Assembly: GCA_001723645.1 (NCBI GenBank)
Contig: MDLC01000003.1
Coordinates: forward strand, 84,080 to 148,079
Direction: 5' to 3'
From: Candidatus Endobugula sertula
Lineage (GTDB): Bacteria; Pseudomonadota; Gammaproteobacteria; Pseudomonadales; Cellvibrionaceae
DNA: 64,000 bases
Numbering within the stretch: the stretch's first letter is position 1; each line of letters begins with the position of its first letter. This document shows positions 1 to 10,441 of the stretch, piece after piece. The position numbers and the translations under genes were made by a program. The notes beneath the pieces were generated by a model. The model was not told the origin of the DNA and did no database searches. It worked only from the letters and a program-made list of their open reading frames with translations.

Positions 1-976
1 TCTCACCATTTGCCACGATGTAGTCGACATTTTTCTGCAACATGGAATGCGCTCTTAGCGCTGAGTGTACATGGTGTAGCAGGTTCAGATTAGCCGTGGC
101 ATAAAGGCTATCATCGGCGTCCAACAAGCCATTTTTGATCAGTAGTTCTTCAATATACTGATGACCAATTTCTGTCAATTCTACCTGACGTTGTTTTTCA
201 TCAACAATGTAGTCCCCCTCCTGTTCATCAGTGTGCAGACTGAGTTTCGGAATAATGTCATTCATTCGACGATACAACTCGGCATTGTTATCCGCCTGTC
301 CGGAAATTATCAATGGAGTCCGAGCTTCATCAATCAGGATAGAATCTACTTCGTCCACAATGGCAAAATGTAAAGGACGCTGTACACGCTCTGCTTTCGA
401 CAACGCCATATTGTCACGTAGGTAGTCAAAACCAAATTCGTTATTGGTTCCATAGGTAATATCTGCCCGATAAGCCATTTGCTTTTCATCAAAGGATTGC
501 ATAGCATGGACGATGCCTACTGACATTCCTAAAAATTTATAGATAGGTGCCATCCACTTAGCATCACGGCTAGCCAGGTAATCATTCACCGTCACAATAT
601 GAACACTACCTGCCAAAGCACGTAGATAGGCAGGTAAGGTTGCGACCAACGTTTTACCTTCACCGGTACGCATTTCAGCAATACGTCCTTCATGCAAGGT
701 GACACCACCAATCATTTGGACATCAAAGTGGCGCAAACCTAGTGCTCGTTTAGAGGCCTCACGAACTACCGCAAAGGCTTCTGGTAGTAGTTCATTGAGG
801 GTTTCTCCATCACATAAGCGCTTTTTAAACTCATCAGTTTTTGCTGTTAGCGCTTCGTCACTCAATGCGTTCATACCACTTTCCAGTTGGTTAATGGTAT
901 TAACCAATTTGCCTATACGCTTAAGTTCACGTTTGTTTTTCGAACCCAAAATGGTACTTAATAGTTTGTTAAACAT
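1..976 (-). CDS. secA: Preprotein translocase ATPase SecA, N-terminal part (runs off the window)
   Basis: Translating the minus strand from the ATG at 976 gives about 325 residues of SecA, open to the window edge. SecA is the motor ATPase that pushes unfolded preproteins through SecYEG at the inner membrane. Visible landmarks are the amino-terminal [14 protein letters not shown], the Walker A segment [17 protein letters not shown], the [11 protein letters not shown] motif, the [13 protein letters not shown] segment and the DEAD-like [17 protein letters not shown]. The start is the usual one for the family. It is the last gene of the minus-strand block that begins at mraZ; about 160 bp separate it from the M23 peptidase gene. 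No SecM-like gene lies upstream, as is normal outside enterics. Confidence 0.97.
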   Translation of the reverse strand, partial: MFNKLLSTILGSKNKRELKRIGKLVNTINQLESGMNALSDEALTAKTDEFKKRLCDGETLNELLPEAFAVVREASKRALGLRHFDVQMIGGVTLHEGRIAEMRTGEGKTLVATLPAYLRALAGSVHIVTVNDYLASRDAKWMAPIYKFLGMSVGIVHAMQSFDEKQMAYRADITYGTNNEFGFDYLRDNMALSKAERVQRPLHFAIVDEVDSILIDEARTPLIISGQADNNAELYRRMNDIIPKLSLHTDEQEGDYIVDEKQRQVELTEIGHQYIEELLIKNGLLDADDSLYATANLNLLHHVHSALRAHSMLQKNVDYIVANGE

Positions 977-1139
977 GATTTACCTAAAGTTATTATAATC
1001 CTGAGTTAATAACTCAGAGTCTATTATGATTATCGGCTATGAGTGGAATAGAATCTACTAAAGAATTGCTATTTGGACAGTATCGCCAATAAACAGCATG
1101 ATAATTTTCGCAAGCAATTAAAGTATCAAGAAGAAGGGA

Positions 1140-2069
1140 CTATCGATGTGTACGATTGATATAGGCAGCGGGATCAACAGGCCGACCATATTTGTACACT
1201 TCAAAGTGAACATGGGGACCAGTGGAACGCCCGGTACTGCCCATAAGCGCAATTACCTGACCTTTTTTTACTACATCACCCACTTTAACAAGATTAGTCT
1301 TATTATGTGCGTAACGAGTTTGAAGGCCATTGCCATGATTAATTTTAATCATACCGCCATAGCCATTACGGGTTCCAGATTCTATAATAACCCCAGAAGC
1401 TACCGCGATAATGTCAGAACCCAGCTTACCCGCGAAATCAACACCATTGTGCCAAGCCACTTTGGCATTAAATGGGTCTGTTCTACGGCCATAGCGGGAA
1501 GACATCCAACCTTTTAGCACGGGACGACCAGCAACAAAAACGTCCTGCTGTACACTACGCTCAGTCATTAGGGCTTCGAGGGTGTCCAGCTGCTGCTCAC
1601 GGTCATTAATTTGGTCAGCCAGCTGGTTAATGATACCAATAAATTCAGGAGGCTGATAGGTTTCACCCAATGAGTCTGTTTCGGGGCCTCCTACAGCAGG
1701 AGGCTGACCAAAGCTAAATTCTCCATTATCCAACTTGGCCATTGTAGTTAAACGTTCGCCCAGTGCATCCAATCTGACTAAGCGGGCTTGGAGCTCTGCC
1801 ATACGTAGGGTGATAGCAGATAGGCGAGATTCCGACTCTTTTTTGACCTGATCAACATCGCGTCGTTGATCCGTCAGCATTTTCTTCCAAGCTTGGCTGG
1901 CATCTTCTGTCAAAATACCGTCATTATTAATTTCATGCGCTTGTTGGCCAAGGTATATCCCAATACCCAGTGGTAAGCCCAGGAAACAAATTGATAATAA
2001 AGCGCGTGTCCACCCCGACAACACAAACTGGCGGCTACAGCCCCGATTATTAACTAATATGATTCTCAC
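1140..2069 (-). CDS. M23-family (LytM-like) membrane-anchored metallopeptidase
   Basis: A 309-residue protein with a short cytoplasmic tail, one membrane segment (about residues 22-42), a coiled-coil stretch (about 60-175) and a C-terminal M23 peptidase domain (about 185-305). The zinc and catalytic motifs are intact: H207-x3-D211 and H286-V-H288. It should therefore be an active peptidoglycan endopeptidase in the periplasm, not a degenerate EnvC/NlpD-type activator. It sits between lpxC and secA, the same slot used by an M23 peptidase in Pseudomonas. The start codon is GTG, with no clear Shine-Dalgarno sequence, so the exact start is uncertain. Its substrate cannot be read from sequence. Confidence 0.9.
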   Translation of the reverse strand: MRIILVNNRGCSRQFVLSGWTRALLSICFLGLPLGIGIYLGQQAHEINNDGILTEDASQAWKKMLTDQRRDVDQVKKESESRLSAITLRMAELQARLVRLDALGERLTTMAKLDNGEFSFGQPPAVGGPETDSLGETYQPPEFIGIINQLADQINDREQQLDTLEALMTERSVQQDVFVAGRPVLKGWMSSRYGRRTDPFNAKVAWHNGVDFAGKLGSDIIAVASGVIIESGTRNGYGGMIKINHGNGLQTRYAHNKTNLVKVGDVVKKGQVIALMGSTGRSTGPHVHFEVYKYGRPVDPAAYINRTHR

Positions 2070-2376
2070 AACAAAATTACACTACATTGTCAATGGATGA
2101 AGGTTACTACTATAAGTATAAAGTACTGTTCCATATATGGTAGTCAGAATGTGTTTTTATTACTTTATTTTTATAAATTTTTTAATAAAAAGACTAAAAA
2201 CTCGCCTTTCTGACTATGGCGCCAACGACAAACCCACTAAAAGCATTAATACGCCAACACTGGGTTTGAGGTTAACGTGATAAAGACGATAAATCAACTA
2301 CTGTTAATCCCCTTGGCTTTTGATATAAAAACACAACTTTTAGGACATTAATGTAATAATATATTACCGCGCTGAT
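2070..2376. other. 307-bp intergenic gap between lpxC and the M23 peptidase gene
   Basis: Very AT-rich stretch with no convincing open frame on either strand. In Pseudomonas a small DUF721 gene lies in this neighbourhood; I see no trace of it here. The AT-rich part near 2160-2200 could hold the promoter of the peptidase gene, but no hexamer pair stands out. Confidence 0.5.
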
Positions 2377-3309
2377 TCATGACGAAAGAGGGAAATCTAT
2401 ACTGCCAAAATGGGGTTTTACATAGGAGATTGGGGCTTTTTCTTCATCATCAAACGTGACGACTTCCCATGCATCAGGCTGAGATATCAACTGTCTCAAT
2501 GATTTGTTATTCAATGCATGCCCTGATTTATGAGCACAGAATTCACCAATCAAACTATTACCCAACAAATACAGGTCACCAATAGCATCCAGTACCTTAT
2601 GTTTTACAAACTCATCTTCGTAACGTAAGCCATCTTCATTTAAAATTCGGTATTGGTCAACCACAATAGCATTATCCATGCTACCACCTTTGGCCAAGCC
2701 TTTTGAGCGCAGATACTCCATTTCATGCATAAAGCCAAAAGTGCGAGCGCGGCAGACCTCTTTTACAAACGAGGTACTGGAGAAATCAATAGAGGCTTCT
2801 AGGGCGCGATTCTGGAACACTGGATGGTCAAAATCGATGCTAAAGCTGACTTTAAATCCATCAAAAGGTAAAAAACTGGCCGTCTTATCGCCATCAGCAA
2901 CAGCAATCTTCTTTTTAATACAAATAAACTTTTTCGGTGCAAATTGTTCTTGAATACCCGCTGATTGAATAAGAAAAACAAAGGGACCAGCGCTACCATC
3001 CATAATAGGCACTTCACCGGCAGTCACTTCAACAATAGCGTTATCGATACCCATACCCGCCATTGCTGATAACAAGTGCTCTACCGTTGAAACTTTTACG
3101 TCGCCATTAACCAGAGAAGTAGATAGTGTGGTATCACCGACATTTTCCGCTTTGGCGGGAATATCCACTACAGGGTCCAGATCAATGCGCCGGAACACAA
3201 TGCCATGATCTTCAGGGGCAGGCTTTAAACGTAGATAAACTTTACTACCGGTGTGCAAACCAACTCCAGTTGCTTGGATTTCGTTTTTAAGTGTGCGCTG
3301 ACGTATCAT
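2377..3309 (-). CDS. lpxC: UDP-3-O-acyl-N-acetylglucosamine deacetylase LpxC
   Basis: A 310-residue zinc deacetylase catalysing the committed step of lipid A synthesis. The N-terminus [19 protein letters not shown] is canonical. The zinc ligands are visible as [12 protein letters not shown] (first His) and [14 protein letters not shown] (second His and the Asp four residues on). I chose the ATG at 3309 over an in-frame TTG at 3318: the GAGGAA Shine-Dalgarno lies only about 3 nt from the TTG but about 12 nt from the ATG, and family members begin MI(K/R)QRT. It lies downstream of ftsZ after 284 bp, the usual dcw-cluster end. Confidence 0.97.
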   Translation of the reverse strand: MIRQRTLKNEIQATGVGLHTGSKVYLRLKPAPEDHGIVFRRIDLDPVVDIPAKAENVGDTTLSTSLVNGDVKVSTVEHLLSAMAGMGIDNAIVEVTAGEVPIMDGSAGPFVFLIQSAGIQEQFAPKKFICIKKKIAVADGDKTASFLPFDGFKVSFSIDFDHPVFQNRALEASIDFSSTSFVKEVCRARTFGFMHEMEYLRSKGLAKGGSMDNAIVVDQYRILNEDGLRYEDEFVKHKVLDAIGDLYLLGNSLIGEFCAHKSGHALNNKSLRQLISQPDAWEVVTFDDEEKAPISYVKPHFGSIDFPLSS

Positions 3310-3568
3310 TAGGTGCAAAGTTCCTCAATAAGGCAATGACGTTAGTGTAAATTAAAATAATAATGTGGGGGGGCATACTACTTTGTATCTACAAACAAGA
3401 TAAGAATAGCTGTTAAGTATAACAGACTAATGCCTATGCAACCATTTCCTACCATATTTAGCTTACCCTATTTTATCAATGCTCACTACATATACCCCTC
3501 AGGCACCAGAGAGGGAAGTGGTACCCGAAAAAGGCTTACTTTTGACTGTAGGCTAACTATATTAGTTC

Positions 3569-3592
3569 CCTCTAGAACCACAATACTAGAGG
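3569..3592 (-). terminator. Hairpin immediately after ftsZ
   Basis: Perfect 7-bp arms (CCTCTAG at 3569-3575, CTAGAGG at 3586-3592) with a 10-nt loop, starting one base beyond the ftsZ stop codon. There is no good U-tract on the minus strand, so it may be an attenuator or RNA-stabilising hairpin instead of a full terminator. Confidence 0.35.
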
Positions 3593-3593
3593 T

Positions 3594-4754
3594 TTAATCT
3601 GCCTGATTTCTCAAAAAAGCAGGGATATCCAGATATTCAAAGTCTTTCTCCGCTTTATGCACAGTTTTTTCAACCATTTGGCTGGCAGTTTTACGCATAA
3701 CCGCTGGTTTATCTAACTCACTGTAATCAGTCGTTGATTGCACTTTGTGGGTATTATTAACAACCATACGCGTTTCAGGTACCTTTTTGACGATTTCCTG
3801 AGCCTGCAAACCTGTTGCAACTACAGTAACTCGCAATTCATCGGTTAATTCTGGATCAATGACTGTACCCACTACCACGGTAGCATCTGAGGAGGCAAAT
3901 TCTTCAATAGTTTCACCCACCTCATTGAAATCCCCCAGAGAAAGGTCAAGACCTGCAGAGATATTAACCAAAATACCACGAGCACCCTGAAGGTTGACAC
4001 CCTCAAGTAGTGGGCTGCGAATAGCCGCTTCGGCTGCTTCTCTGGCTCGGTTTTCACCTGATGCAGAGCCACTTCCCATCATCGCCATCCCCATTTCAGA
4101 CATCACCGTACGTACATCAGCAAAATCTACGTTGATCATTCCAGGACGAATAATCAAATCAGCAATGCCTTGAACCGCACCTAACAAGACATCGTTAGCC
4201 GCTTTAAAAGCCTCAATTAAACTGGCATTAGCTCCCAATACAGCTAATAGACGTTCATTTGGAATGGTGATTAATGAATCTACATTTTGCTGTAACTCAA
4301 AGATACCTTCTTCCGCAACCTGCATACGCTTACGGCCTTCAAAAGAAAAAGGTTTTGTCACAACGGCAACAGCTAGTATGCCCATATCTCTGGCAATTTC
4401 AGCAGCGACTGGAGCAGCACCAGTCCCTGTGCCACCACCCATACCAGCAGTAATAAATACCATATCGGCACCATCAAGTACCTCAGCAATACGTTCTCTA
4501 TCTTCTAAAGCTGACTGGCGTCCTACTTCTGGATCAGCACCGGCTCCCAAGCCCTTAGTCATGTTGCCACCTAATTGCAAGGCAGTACGGGCATCAATAT
4601 CCCGTAAAGCTTGGGCATCGGTGTTAGCACAAATAAACTCTACACCTTCAACGCTGGATTCCACCATATGACGAACAGCATTACCTCCGCCGCCGCCAAC
4701 ACCTATGACTTTAATTACTGCATTTTGTGGTACACTATCAACGAGTTCAAACAT
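3594..4754 (-). CDS. ftsZ: Cell division GTPase FtsZ
   Basis: A 386-residue tubulin homologue that forms the Z-ring. The N-terminal GVGGGGGNAV loop, the tubulin signature GGGTGTGAAPV and the NxDFADVRTVM segment are present. The C-terminal peptide YLDIPAFLRNQAD is the conserved tail that binds FtsA and ZipA. The linker between the GTPase core and the tail is short and rich in Lys, Glu and Ser. The start ATG is preceded by GAGGGG at good spacing. It follows ftsA after 87 bp on the minus strand, as in nearly all gammaproteobacteria. Confidence 0.98.
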   Translation of the reverse strand: MFELVDSVPQNAVIKVIGVGGGGGNAVRHMVESSVEGVEFICANTDAQALRDIDARTALQLGGNMTKGLGAGADPEVGRQSALEDRERIAEVLDGADMVFITAGMGGGTGTGAAPVAAEIARDMGILAVAVVTKPFSFEGRKRMQVAEEGIFELQQNVDSLITIPNERLLAVLGANASLIEAFKAANDVLLGAVQGIADLIIRPGMINVDFADVRTVMSEMGMAMMGSGSASGENRAREAAEAAIRSPLLEGVNLQGARGILVNISAGLDLSLGDFNEVGETIEEFASSDATVVVGTVIDPELTDELRVTVVATGLQAQEIVKKVPETRMVVNNTHKVQSTTDYSELDKPAVMRKTASQMVEKTVHKAEKDFEYLDIPAFLRNQAD

Positions 4755-4841
4755 AGTATTTCCCCTCTCTTTGTTTAAGTCTGTAACCTGTGTCTAAATT
4801 ATTGTTGTTCAAAGCTTAAGTAACCATCATTTAAAGTTGGA

Positions 4842-6074
4842 CTACATACCACCTTGAAACCATTGTTTAATTTTTTTCATCCAGTCGCCCTGCACATCCT
4901 TCTTCGATGCAATCTGACCTTCTTTATGTTGCTTCTTAGCATAGTGCAACAAACCTACGCCAGTTGAATAAATTGGATTGTTCACGATGTCAGACAAGCC
5001 ACTGATATTTTGTGGCGCACCCAAGCGTACGGGCATATGAAAAATTTCTTCAGCCAACTCAACAACACCTTCCATTTTTGAAGTACCACCGGTTAACACA
5101 ATCCCTGCCGCCACCATACTTTCATAACCACTACGGCGCAGCTCTGCCTGTATTAAAGTAAAGAGTTCGTCATAACGCGGTTCAACAACTTCGGCTAAAG
5201 ACTGACGTGATAAACTTCTTGCATCCCGATCACCCACACTAGGCACTTGTATAGTTTCATCCGCTCCAGTCAGTTTAGCTAAGGCACAAGCGTATTTAAT
5301 TTTGATATCTTCAGCATGCAATGTGGGTGTACGCAGCGCCATGGCAATATCGTTAGTTACCTGATCACCCGCAATAGGAATCACCCCGGTATGACGAATA
5401 GCCCCTTCAATAAAGATAGCAATGTCGGTAGTACCACCACCAATATCGACCATACAAACACCCAGTTCTTTTTCATCTTCAGTCAGCACTGAGTAGCTGG
5501 ATGCTAATTGCTCTAAAATAATATCTTCTACATCCAGGCCACAACGGCGGATGCATTTCTCAATATTCTGTGCAGCATTAACGGCACAGGTCACCAAATG
5601 TACCTTGGCTTCCAAACGTACGCCGGACATTCCCAGTGGCTCTTTCACACCTTCTTGATTATCAATCAGGTATTCTTGCGGCAAAATATGCAACACCTGT
5701 TGATCTGCGGGAATGGCTACAGCCTGAGCAGCATCAATAACGCGATCAATATCTTGGCTCAATACCTCACGATCTTTAATAGCAACAATACCATGTGAAT
5801 TGAGACTGCTAATGTGACTGCCCGCAATCCCTGCATACACTGAATGAATTTCACAACCCGCCATCAATTCAGCCTCTTCAATAGCACGCTGAATAGATTG
5901 CACTGTTAATTCAATATTCACTACAACCCCTTTTTTCAACCCCGTAGATCGATGAGAACCAATACCTATAATTTCCAATTCACTGTTTTGGTTGAGTTCC
6001 CCTACAATAGCAACGACTTTGGATGTGCCTATGTCCAAACCGACAATTAAGTTGTTTTCATTTTGCTGCGCCAT
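4842..6074 (-). CDS. ftsA: Cell division protein FtsA
   Basis: A 410-residue actin-like protein that tethers FtsZ to the inner membrane. Visible features are the phosphate-1 motif GLDIGTSKVVAIVGE, the 1C domain (about 85-165), the phosphate-2 motif VDIGGGTTDIAIF, the adenosine motif VLTGGTSKMEGV, and the C-terminal amphipathic helix WMKKIKQWFQGGM that inserts into the membrane. The start is 3 nt after the ftsQ stop codon with AGGGG as ribosome site, so it is probably translated with ftsQ. Confidence 0.97.
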   Translation of the reverse strand: MAQQNENNLIVGLDIGTSKVVAIVGELNQNSELEIIGIGSHRSTGLKKGVVVNIELTVQSIQRAIEEAELMAGCEIHSVYAGIAGSHISSLNSHGIVAIKDREVLSQDIDRVIDAAQAVAIPADQQVLHILPQEYLIDNQEGVKEPLGMSGVRLEAKVHLVTCAVNAAQNIEKCIRRCGLDVEDIILEQLASSYSVLTEDEKELGVCMVDIGGGTTDIAIFIEGAIRHTGVIPIAGDQVTNDIAMALRTPTLHAEDIKIKYACALAKLTGADETIQVPSVGDRDARSLSRQSLAEVVEPRYDELFTLIQAELRRSGYESMVAAGIVLTGGTSKMEGVVELAEEIFHMPVRLGAPQNISGLSDIVNNPIYSTGVGLLHYAKKQHKEGQIASKKDVQGDWMKKIKQWFQGGM

Positions 6075-6077
6075 GGT

Positions 6078-6959
6078 TTAACCCCTAGTATGAGTCATAT
6101 CTTTCGCATGACTTAATTCTATTTTTTTACTATGATCTGTAGAAGAAACTTTATTCTTTCCTACCTGCCCCTCTATATTTTTTTCCAGATTATCTGTACT
6201 CCATTTAACCGACACACCATTTGGATAACGCATATCAATAGTATCAACTGATGATGCTATAGTGAGCCATTGTTGATCTAACAATTGCGTTAAGCGATTG
6301 ATTTTTTTTAAGACCTCATCTCGACCTAATGTCACCTTCCAATTATTATCCAAAGCCACTCGCCATGCTCCTCGTTTATTTTTTTCCAGATAACTGATTT
6401 TTAGCTGATAGGGTTGCAATATTTTCGCCAACACGGAGTACTCATGCATGATATCAGCAACATCGTTTTTTTTACCGTTAAGCTCTGGCAAAATTGCCAG
6501 CTTTTCCAAGTTATCAGTGAGGATTAACTCTCCCCGAGTATTCACAAAACCGATATTTGACCAACGCGCAATAGGTGTATGTTCACCGATAGTCATCTGC
6601 AATTGATCAGGCCATTTCCTGACAAGGTTAACGGTATCAACCCAAGCCATCGATTGAATCTCAGCTTGTATATGACTGATGTTTTTACTGATAAAACTAT
6701 CACCAATCATTTCTTTAACATGCAGGCTGAGTTTGCCCCGATCTACATAATGAAGCTTGCTGTTAATCACAATCTCTGTTATTGGGAGCTTTAAAAAAAT
6801 CTGTATACCCTGCCAACTATAAAAACCTATGCCACCCAGCAAAGCCGTTAGTATCGAAGTCTTCATTGCCAACTTTACATATCGCAGGATTGTTTTCAGC
6901 TTTGAATAGTCTCGCTTTGTTTTTTGCATGGGTGCGACTCGTTTGTTTACTTTTGCCAT
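6078..6959 (-). CDS. ftsQ: Cell division protein FtsQ
   Basis: A bitopic divisome protein that links early and late division proteins through FtsB and FtsL. It has a basic cytoplasmic tail, one membrane segment (about residues 34-52), then a POTRA domain beginning near ITEIVINSKLHYVDRGKL and the FtsQ domain (GEHTPIARWSNIGFVN and following). The frame is open to 7019 (TTG) and has ATGs at 6974 and 6959. I place the start at 6959, just past the ddlB stop codon, which gives about 293 residues and a normal-length cytoplasmic tail. The ATG at 6974 would overlap ddlB by 11 bp. Neither has a strong Shine-Dalgarno, so the start is uncertain. Confidence 0.92.
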   Translation of the reverse strand: MAKVNKRVAPMQKTKRDYSKLKTILRYVKLAMKTSILTALLGGIGFYSWQGIQIFLKLPITEIVINSKLHYVDRGKLSLHVKEMIGDSFISKNISHIQAEIQSMAWVDTVNLVRKWPDQLQMTIGEHTPIARWSNIGFVNTRGELILTDNLEKLAILPELNGKKNDVADIMHEYSVLAKILQPYQLKISYLEKNKRGAWRVALDNNWKVTLGRDEVLKKINRLTQLLDQQWLTIASSVDTIDMRYPNGVSVKWSTDNLEKNIEGQVGKNKVSSTDHSKKIELSHAKDMTHTRG

Positions 6960-6963
6960 CACT

Positions 6964-7902
6964 TTATGTCGCATAACGTTCAACTGCCGCTTGTAGCACT
7001 TCACCAACCAAATCATCAAAACTTAAATTAATCGCTTTCGCAGCCATGGGAATCAGACTATGTTTGGTCATACCTGGAATAGTGTTAACCTCTAACACCT
7101 GAAACGCACCAGCTTCATCTTTCATAATATCTACCCGCCCCCAATCCTGGCACTGCAGGCTTGCAAAAACCTGTAGCGCTAAATCATCCAATTGCTGTTG
7201 CTGACTTTTAGACAAACCACAAGGGCAGATATAACGAGTTTCATTATCAATGTACTTGGCACCATAATCGTAAAAACTATTCTCCGTTTCTAATTTAATG
7301 GTGGGCAACACCTGACCATTTAGTATGCCAACGGTATACTCGTTACCTGTTAATAGTTTTTCTGCAAACACTGCCGCATCATACTGCAGTGCGTTGTGAT
7401 AGGCTTCTTGTAATTGCTGTTCGTCGTGAGCAATAGCCATACCAATACTTGAGCCTTCGTGTACAGGTTTCACTATGACACTACCACCCAGGCTATCCAA
7501 TACTTCTTTAAAATCCGAATCCCTTTGCAAAATTCTAAAAGGGGAAGTTGGTATCCCCATCCCCTGCCATAGCTGCTTGCTGAATAATTTATTCATTGCC
7601 AAAGCAGACGCTTGTGTATCGCTACCGGTATAGGGAATACCCAACAGGTTTAATAACGCTTGTATCCGGCCGTCCTCTCCAATACCACCATGTAAGGCAA
7701 TAAAAGCCATATCAATATTGCTTGCAGCCAGTTGTTCAACCACATTTTCTTGAACATCAATTTCAGCAACATCAATACCTAAATTTTTTAATGTCACTGC
7801 AATTGCCTGACCACTTTCCAACGAGATCATTCGCTCTGCAGAGGTACCACCTAATAACACACCCACTCGTCCGACGTTGGCAAAATCGCTTGTCTTTTTC
7901 AT
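6964..7902 (-). CDS. ddlB: D-alanine-D-alanine ligase DdlB
   Basis: A 312-residue ATP-grasp enzyme making the D-Ala-D-Ala dipeptide for the peptidoglycan stem. The N-terminal VGVLLGGTSAERMISLESG, the ATP-binding VKPVHEGSSIGM and the metal-binding FQVLEVNTIPGMTKHSLIP are all present. It is preceded by murC with a 42-bp gap that contains a short direct repeat of TTTCTGTATTAACCTCATCT (7907-7950 region). The cluster order murC-ddlB-ftsQ is standard. Confidence 0.97.
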   Translation of the reverse strand: MKKTSDFANVGRVGVLLGGTSAERMISLESGQAIAVTLKNLGIDVAEIDVQENVVEQLAASNIDMAFIALHGGIGEDGRIQALLNLLGIPYTGSDTQASALAMNKLFSKQLWQGMGIPTSPFRILQRDSDFKEVLDSLGGSVIVKPVHEGSSIGMAIAHDEQQLQEAYHNALQYDAAVFAEKLLTGNEYTVGILNGQVLPTIKLETENSFYDYGAKYIDNETRYICPCGLSKSQQQQLDDLALQVFASLQCQDWGRVDIMKDEAGAFQVLEVNTIPGMTKHSLIPMAAKAINLSFDDLVGEVLQAAVERYAT

Positions 7903-7944
7903 AATTTTTTCTGTATTAACCTCATCTCAATTTCTGTATTAACC

Positions 7945-9372
7945 TCATCTCAATTTTCGCTTTGCCAATTCTGTCGCCAAACCTCCCACATTCCCCGCAC
8001 CTTGAGTGATAACGATATCTCCCGGCTGGATCACTTCTGTGACAATTGCAGGCACCCCATCAATGCCCTCGACAAAAATAGGGTCGACTTTGCCTCGATT
8101 ACGAATACTGCGACTCAAATGTCGACCATCTGCACCCTGAATCGGCTCTTCTCCTGCAGAATAAATATCTAATAGAATCAAAGCGTCTACTTTTGATAAC
8201 ACATCAACAAAATCTTCGTATAAATCGCGTGTTCTTGAATAACGATGAGGTTGATATACCATCACCAAGCGTTTCTCTGGCCAGCCTTCCCTAACGGCCT
8301 GAATTGTCGCACCGACCTCTCTAGGGTGATGCCCGTAGTCATCCACTAACATGACCTTACCATCACCCACCGAGTATTCACCATAAATTTGAAAACGGCG
8401 GCCCACACCCTGAAAGTTTTCCAGCCCTAGTTTAATGGCATCTTGACTAACACCCTCATCAACAGCAATTGCAATGGATGCTAATGCATTAAGTACATTA
8501 TGCCGACCAGGCATACTCAGAGTGATATCAATAACCTCTTTCCCCAAATAAAGCTCGGATTTCACTTTGAATGTGGTCTGAACTTTATCTTGCTGTATGT
8601 CAAAAGCTTGGTAATCATTATTTTCATTAAATCCATAAGTAATTGTTTGTCGGGAAATATCGGATAATAATTCTTGAACAACGTCATCATCACCACAAAC
8701 CACCGTTAAACCATAAAAAGGCAAATTATGAATAAATTCGACAAAAGCCTTCTTTAATCGTGAAAAATCACCTTCATAAGTATCCATATGATCAGCGTCA
8801 ATATTCGTGATCACTGAGACCATTGGTTGCAGATGTAAAAATGAAGCATCGCTTTCATCTGCTTCAGCTACCAAGTAATGGCTGCTACCTAGTCTGGCAT
8901 TACTGCCTATGCTGTGAACCAGACCACCAATCACAAACGTTGGATCAAGGCCCGCCGCCGCTAGAATAGAAGTAATTAGACTGGTCGTTGTAGTTTTACC
9001 ATGTGTACCTGCTACCGCAATACCATGTCGGTAGCGCATCAGTTCTGCCAGCATTTCAGCACGACGAACAATAGGAATACGTTGCTCCCGGGCACTAACC
9101 ATTTCCAAGTTATCATCATCAACCGCACTGGAGCTCACGATCACATCAGCACCTATAACATTACCGATCTGATGTCCAATAAAAATTTCAACTCCCATGA
9201 GCTTTAGTCGTTCAACAACTTTCGATTCACTCAAATCAGAACCAGAAACTTGATACCCTTGATTTAATAACACTTCGGCAATACCACTCATTCCTGCACC
9301 GCCAATACCAATGAAGTGAATGCGCTTGATACGACGCATTTCCGGAACACAAAAATTAGCATTAGTGAGCAT
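7945..9372 (-). CDS. murC: UDP-N-acetylmuramate-L-alanine ligase MurC
   Basis: A 475-residue cytoplasmic ligase adding L-Ala to UDP-MurNAc. The Rossmann motif [17 protein letters not shown], the ATP loop [11 protein letters not shown], and the later [13 protein letters not shown] and [11 protein letters not shown] motifs are present. The frame is open further upstream (to 9429), but the ATG at 9372 has GAGGAA seven bases before it and overlaps the end of murG by 11 bp, so I take it as the start. This suggests translational coupling to murG. Confidence 0.96.
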   Translation of the reverse strand: MLTNANFCVPEMRRIKRIHFIGIGGAGMSGIAEVLLNQGYQVSGSDLSESKVVERLKLMGVEIFIGHQIGNVIGADVIVSSSAVDDDNLEMVSAREQRIPIVRRAEMLAELMRYRHGIAVAGTHGKTTTTSLITSILAAAGLDPTFVIGGLVHSIGSNARLGSSHYLVAEADESDASFLHLQPMVSVITNIDADHMDTYEGDFSRLKKAFVEFIHNLPFYGLTVVCGDDDVVQELLSDISRQTITYGFNENNDYQAFDIQQDKVQTTFKVKSELYLGKEVIDITLSMPGRHNVLNALASIAIAVDEGVSQDAIKLGLENFQGVGRRFQIYGEYSVGDGKVMLVDDYGHHPREVGATIQAVREGWPEKRLVMVYQPHRYSRTRDLYEDFVDVLSKVDALILLDIYSAGEEPIQGADGRHLSRSIRNRGKVDPIFVEGIDGVPAIVTEVIQPGDIVITQGAGNVGGLATELAKRKLR

Positions 9373-10441
9373 TACACAGTTCCTCACAACAAAGAGCCTC
9401 ACAATAATTTGCTGCTTTATAAGCAGCATCCGGCAAAGCCAATCGTTTAGCTTTTTTACCCATGATTTCTAGATTTTCTCTTTGGGAAATAAATTTCATT
9501 ATCTGTTGACTTAATTTTTCTTCTGTTAAGTTTTTCTGTTCTATCATTAATGCCGCTTCATTATCGGTCAACCATTGAGCATTGTAATACTGATGGTTAT
9601 CAACTGCCGATGGTAAAGGAACAAAGATAGCCGGCAGACCGACTACGGCTACCTCGCTCACGGTTAATGCTCCTGCACGACAAATAAGTAGATCAGCCCA
9701 TTCATACGCTTCCAACATATCATCAATAAATTCCTGCACCCGTGCTTCTACTTTTTTCTGCCGATAGGCCATCTGCACAGGTTCTATTTTATCTTTTCCC
9801 GTTTGGTGCCAAATTTCCGGTCGAAGATTTCCATCTATCGACTCAAATACTGACGGCATTAGGTCATTAATAGCTTTTGCTCCCAAACTACCGCCTATAA
9901 TTAATACACGAAGCCGATGATCACTACGGTAATTTCTCTTTACTTGTGCAAAAGCAGATCTTACTGGGTTGCCAATATGAATGGCATTATCCAAACTATA
10001 TGGAAAAGCAACCAATTTTTGGTGCGCAAATTTAGCGAGTAATTTATTACTGAGTCCCACCACCGAATTTTGTTCATGAATAACTAATTTTTTCCCTAAT
10101 AGTTTTGCAGCAATGCCCCCTGGGGCAGATACAAAGCCCCCAAAACCAACAACGACTGATGGATTAATAGAACGAATAATCTGTATAGATTGTAGTATTG
10201 CTTTACATAACAAGAATGGGACTACCAATTTAGCTAACCAACCCTTACCCCGGAATCCTTTAACGTCGATAGTCTTAATAGCAATATCCTCAACAGGCAC
10301 AATAATAGATTCCATTCCTGATTGTGTTCCCAACCAATAAACTTTTGCTCCCCTATTAATCAGCTCCTTAGCAACAGCCAAAGCGGGAAACACATGACCG
10401 CCAGTACCTCCAGCCATCATTAAATAACAACACTGCATCAT
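9362..10441 (-). CDS. murG: Lipid II synthase (undecaprenyl-PP-MurNAc-pentapeptide GlcNAc transferase) MurG
   Basis: A 359-residue GT28 glycosyltransferase at the inner face of the membrane that converts lipid I to lipid II. The first glycine-rich loop [17 protein letters not shown], the [18 protein letters not shown] segment, the second G-loop [14 protein letters not shown], and the UDP-GlcNAc motif [25 protein letters not shown] are visible. Start codon ATGATG overlaps the ftsW stop (10438), with AGGAGG just upstream. The C-terminus ends in a Cys-rich tail that overlaps murC. Confidence 0.97.
   Translation of the reverse strand: MMQCCYLMMAGGTGGHVFPALAVAKELINRGAKVYWLGTQSGMESIIVPVEDIAIKTIDVKGFRGKGWLAKLVVPFLLCKAILQSIQIIRSINPSVVVGFGGFVSAPGGIAAKLLGKKLVIHEQNSVVGLSNKLLAKFAHQKLVAFPYSLDNAIHIGNPVRSAFAQVKRNYRSDHRLRVLIIGGSLGAKAINDLMPSVFESIDGNLRPEIWHQTGKDKIEPVQMAYRQKKVEARVQEFIDDMLEAYEWADLLICRAGALTVSEVAVVGLPAIFVPLPSAVDNHQYYNAQWLTDNEAALMIEQKNLTEEKLSQQIMKFISQRENLEIMGKKAKRLALPDAAYKAANYCEALCCEELCNAH

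Noticed and set aside
4264..4671. 135-codon open frame antisense to ftsZ
   Set aside because: The Ser/Pro/Ala-rich product is typical of a reverse-strand shadow of a conserved gene.
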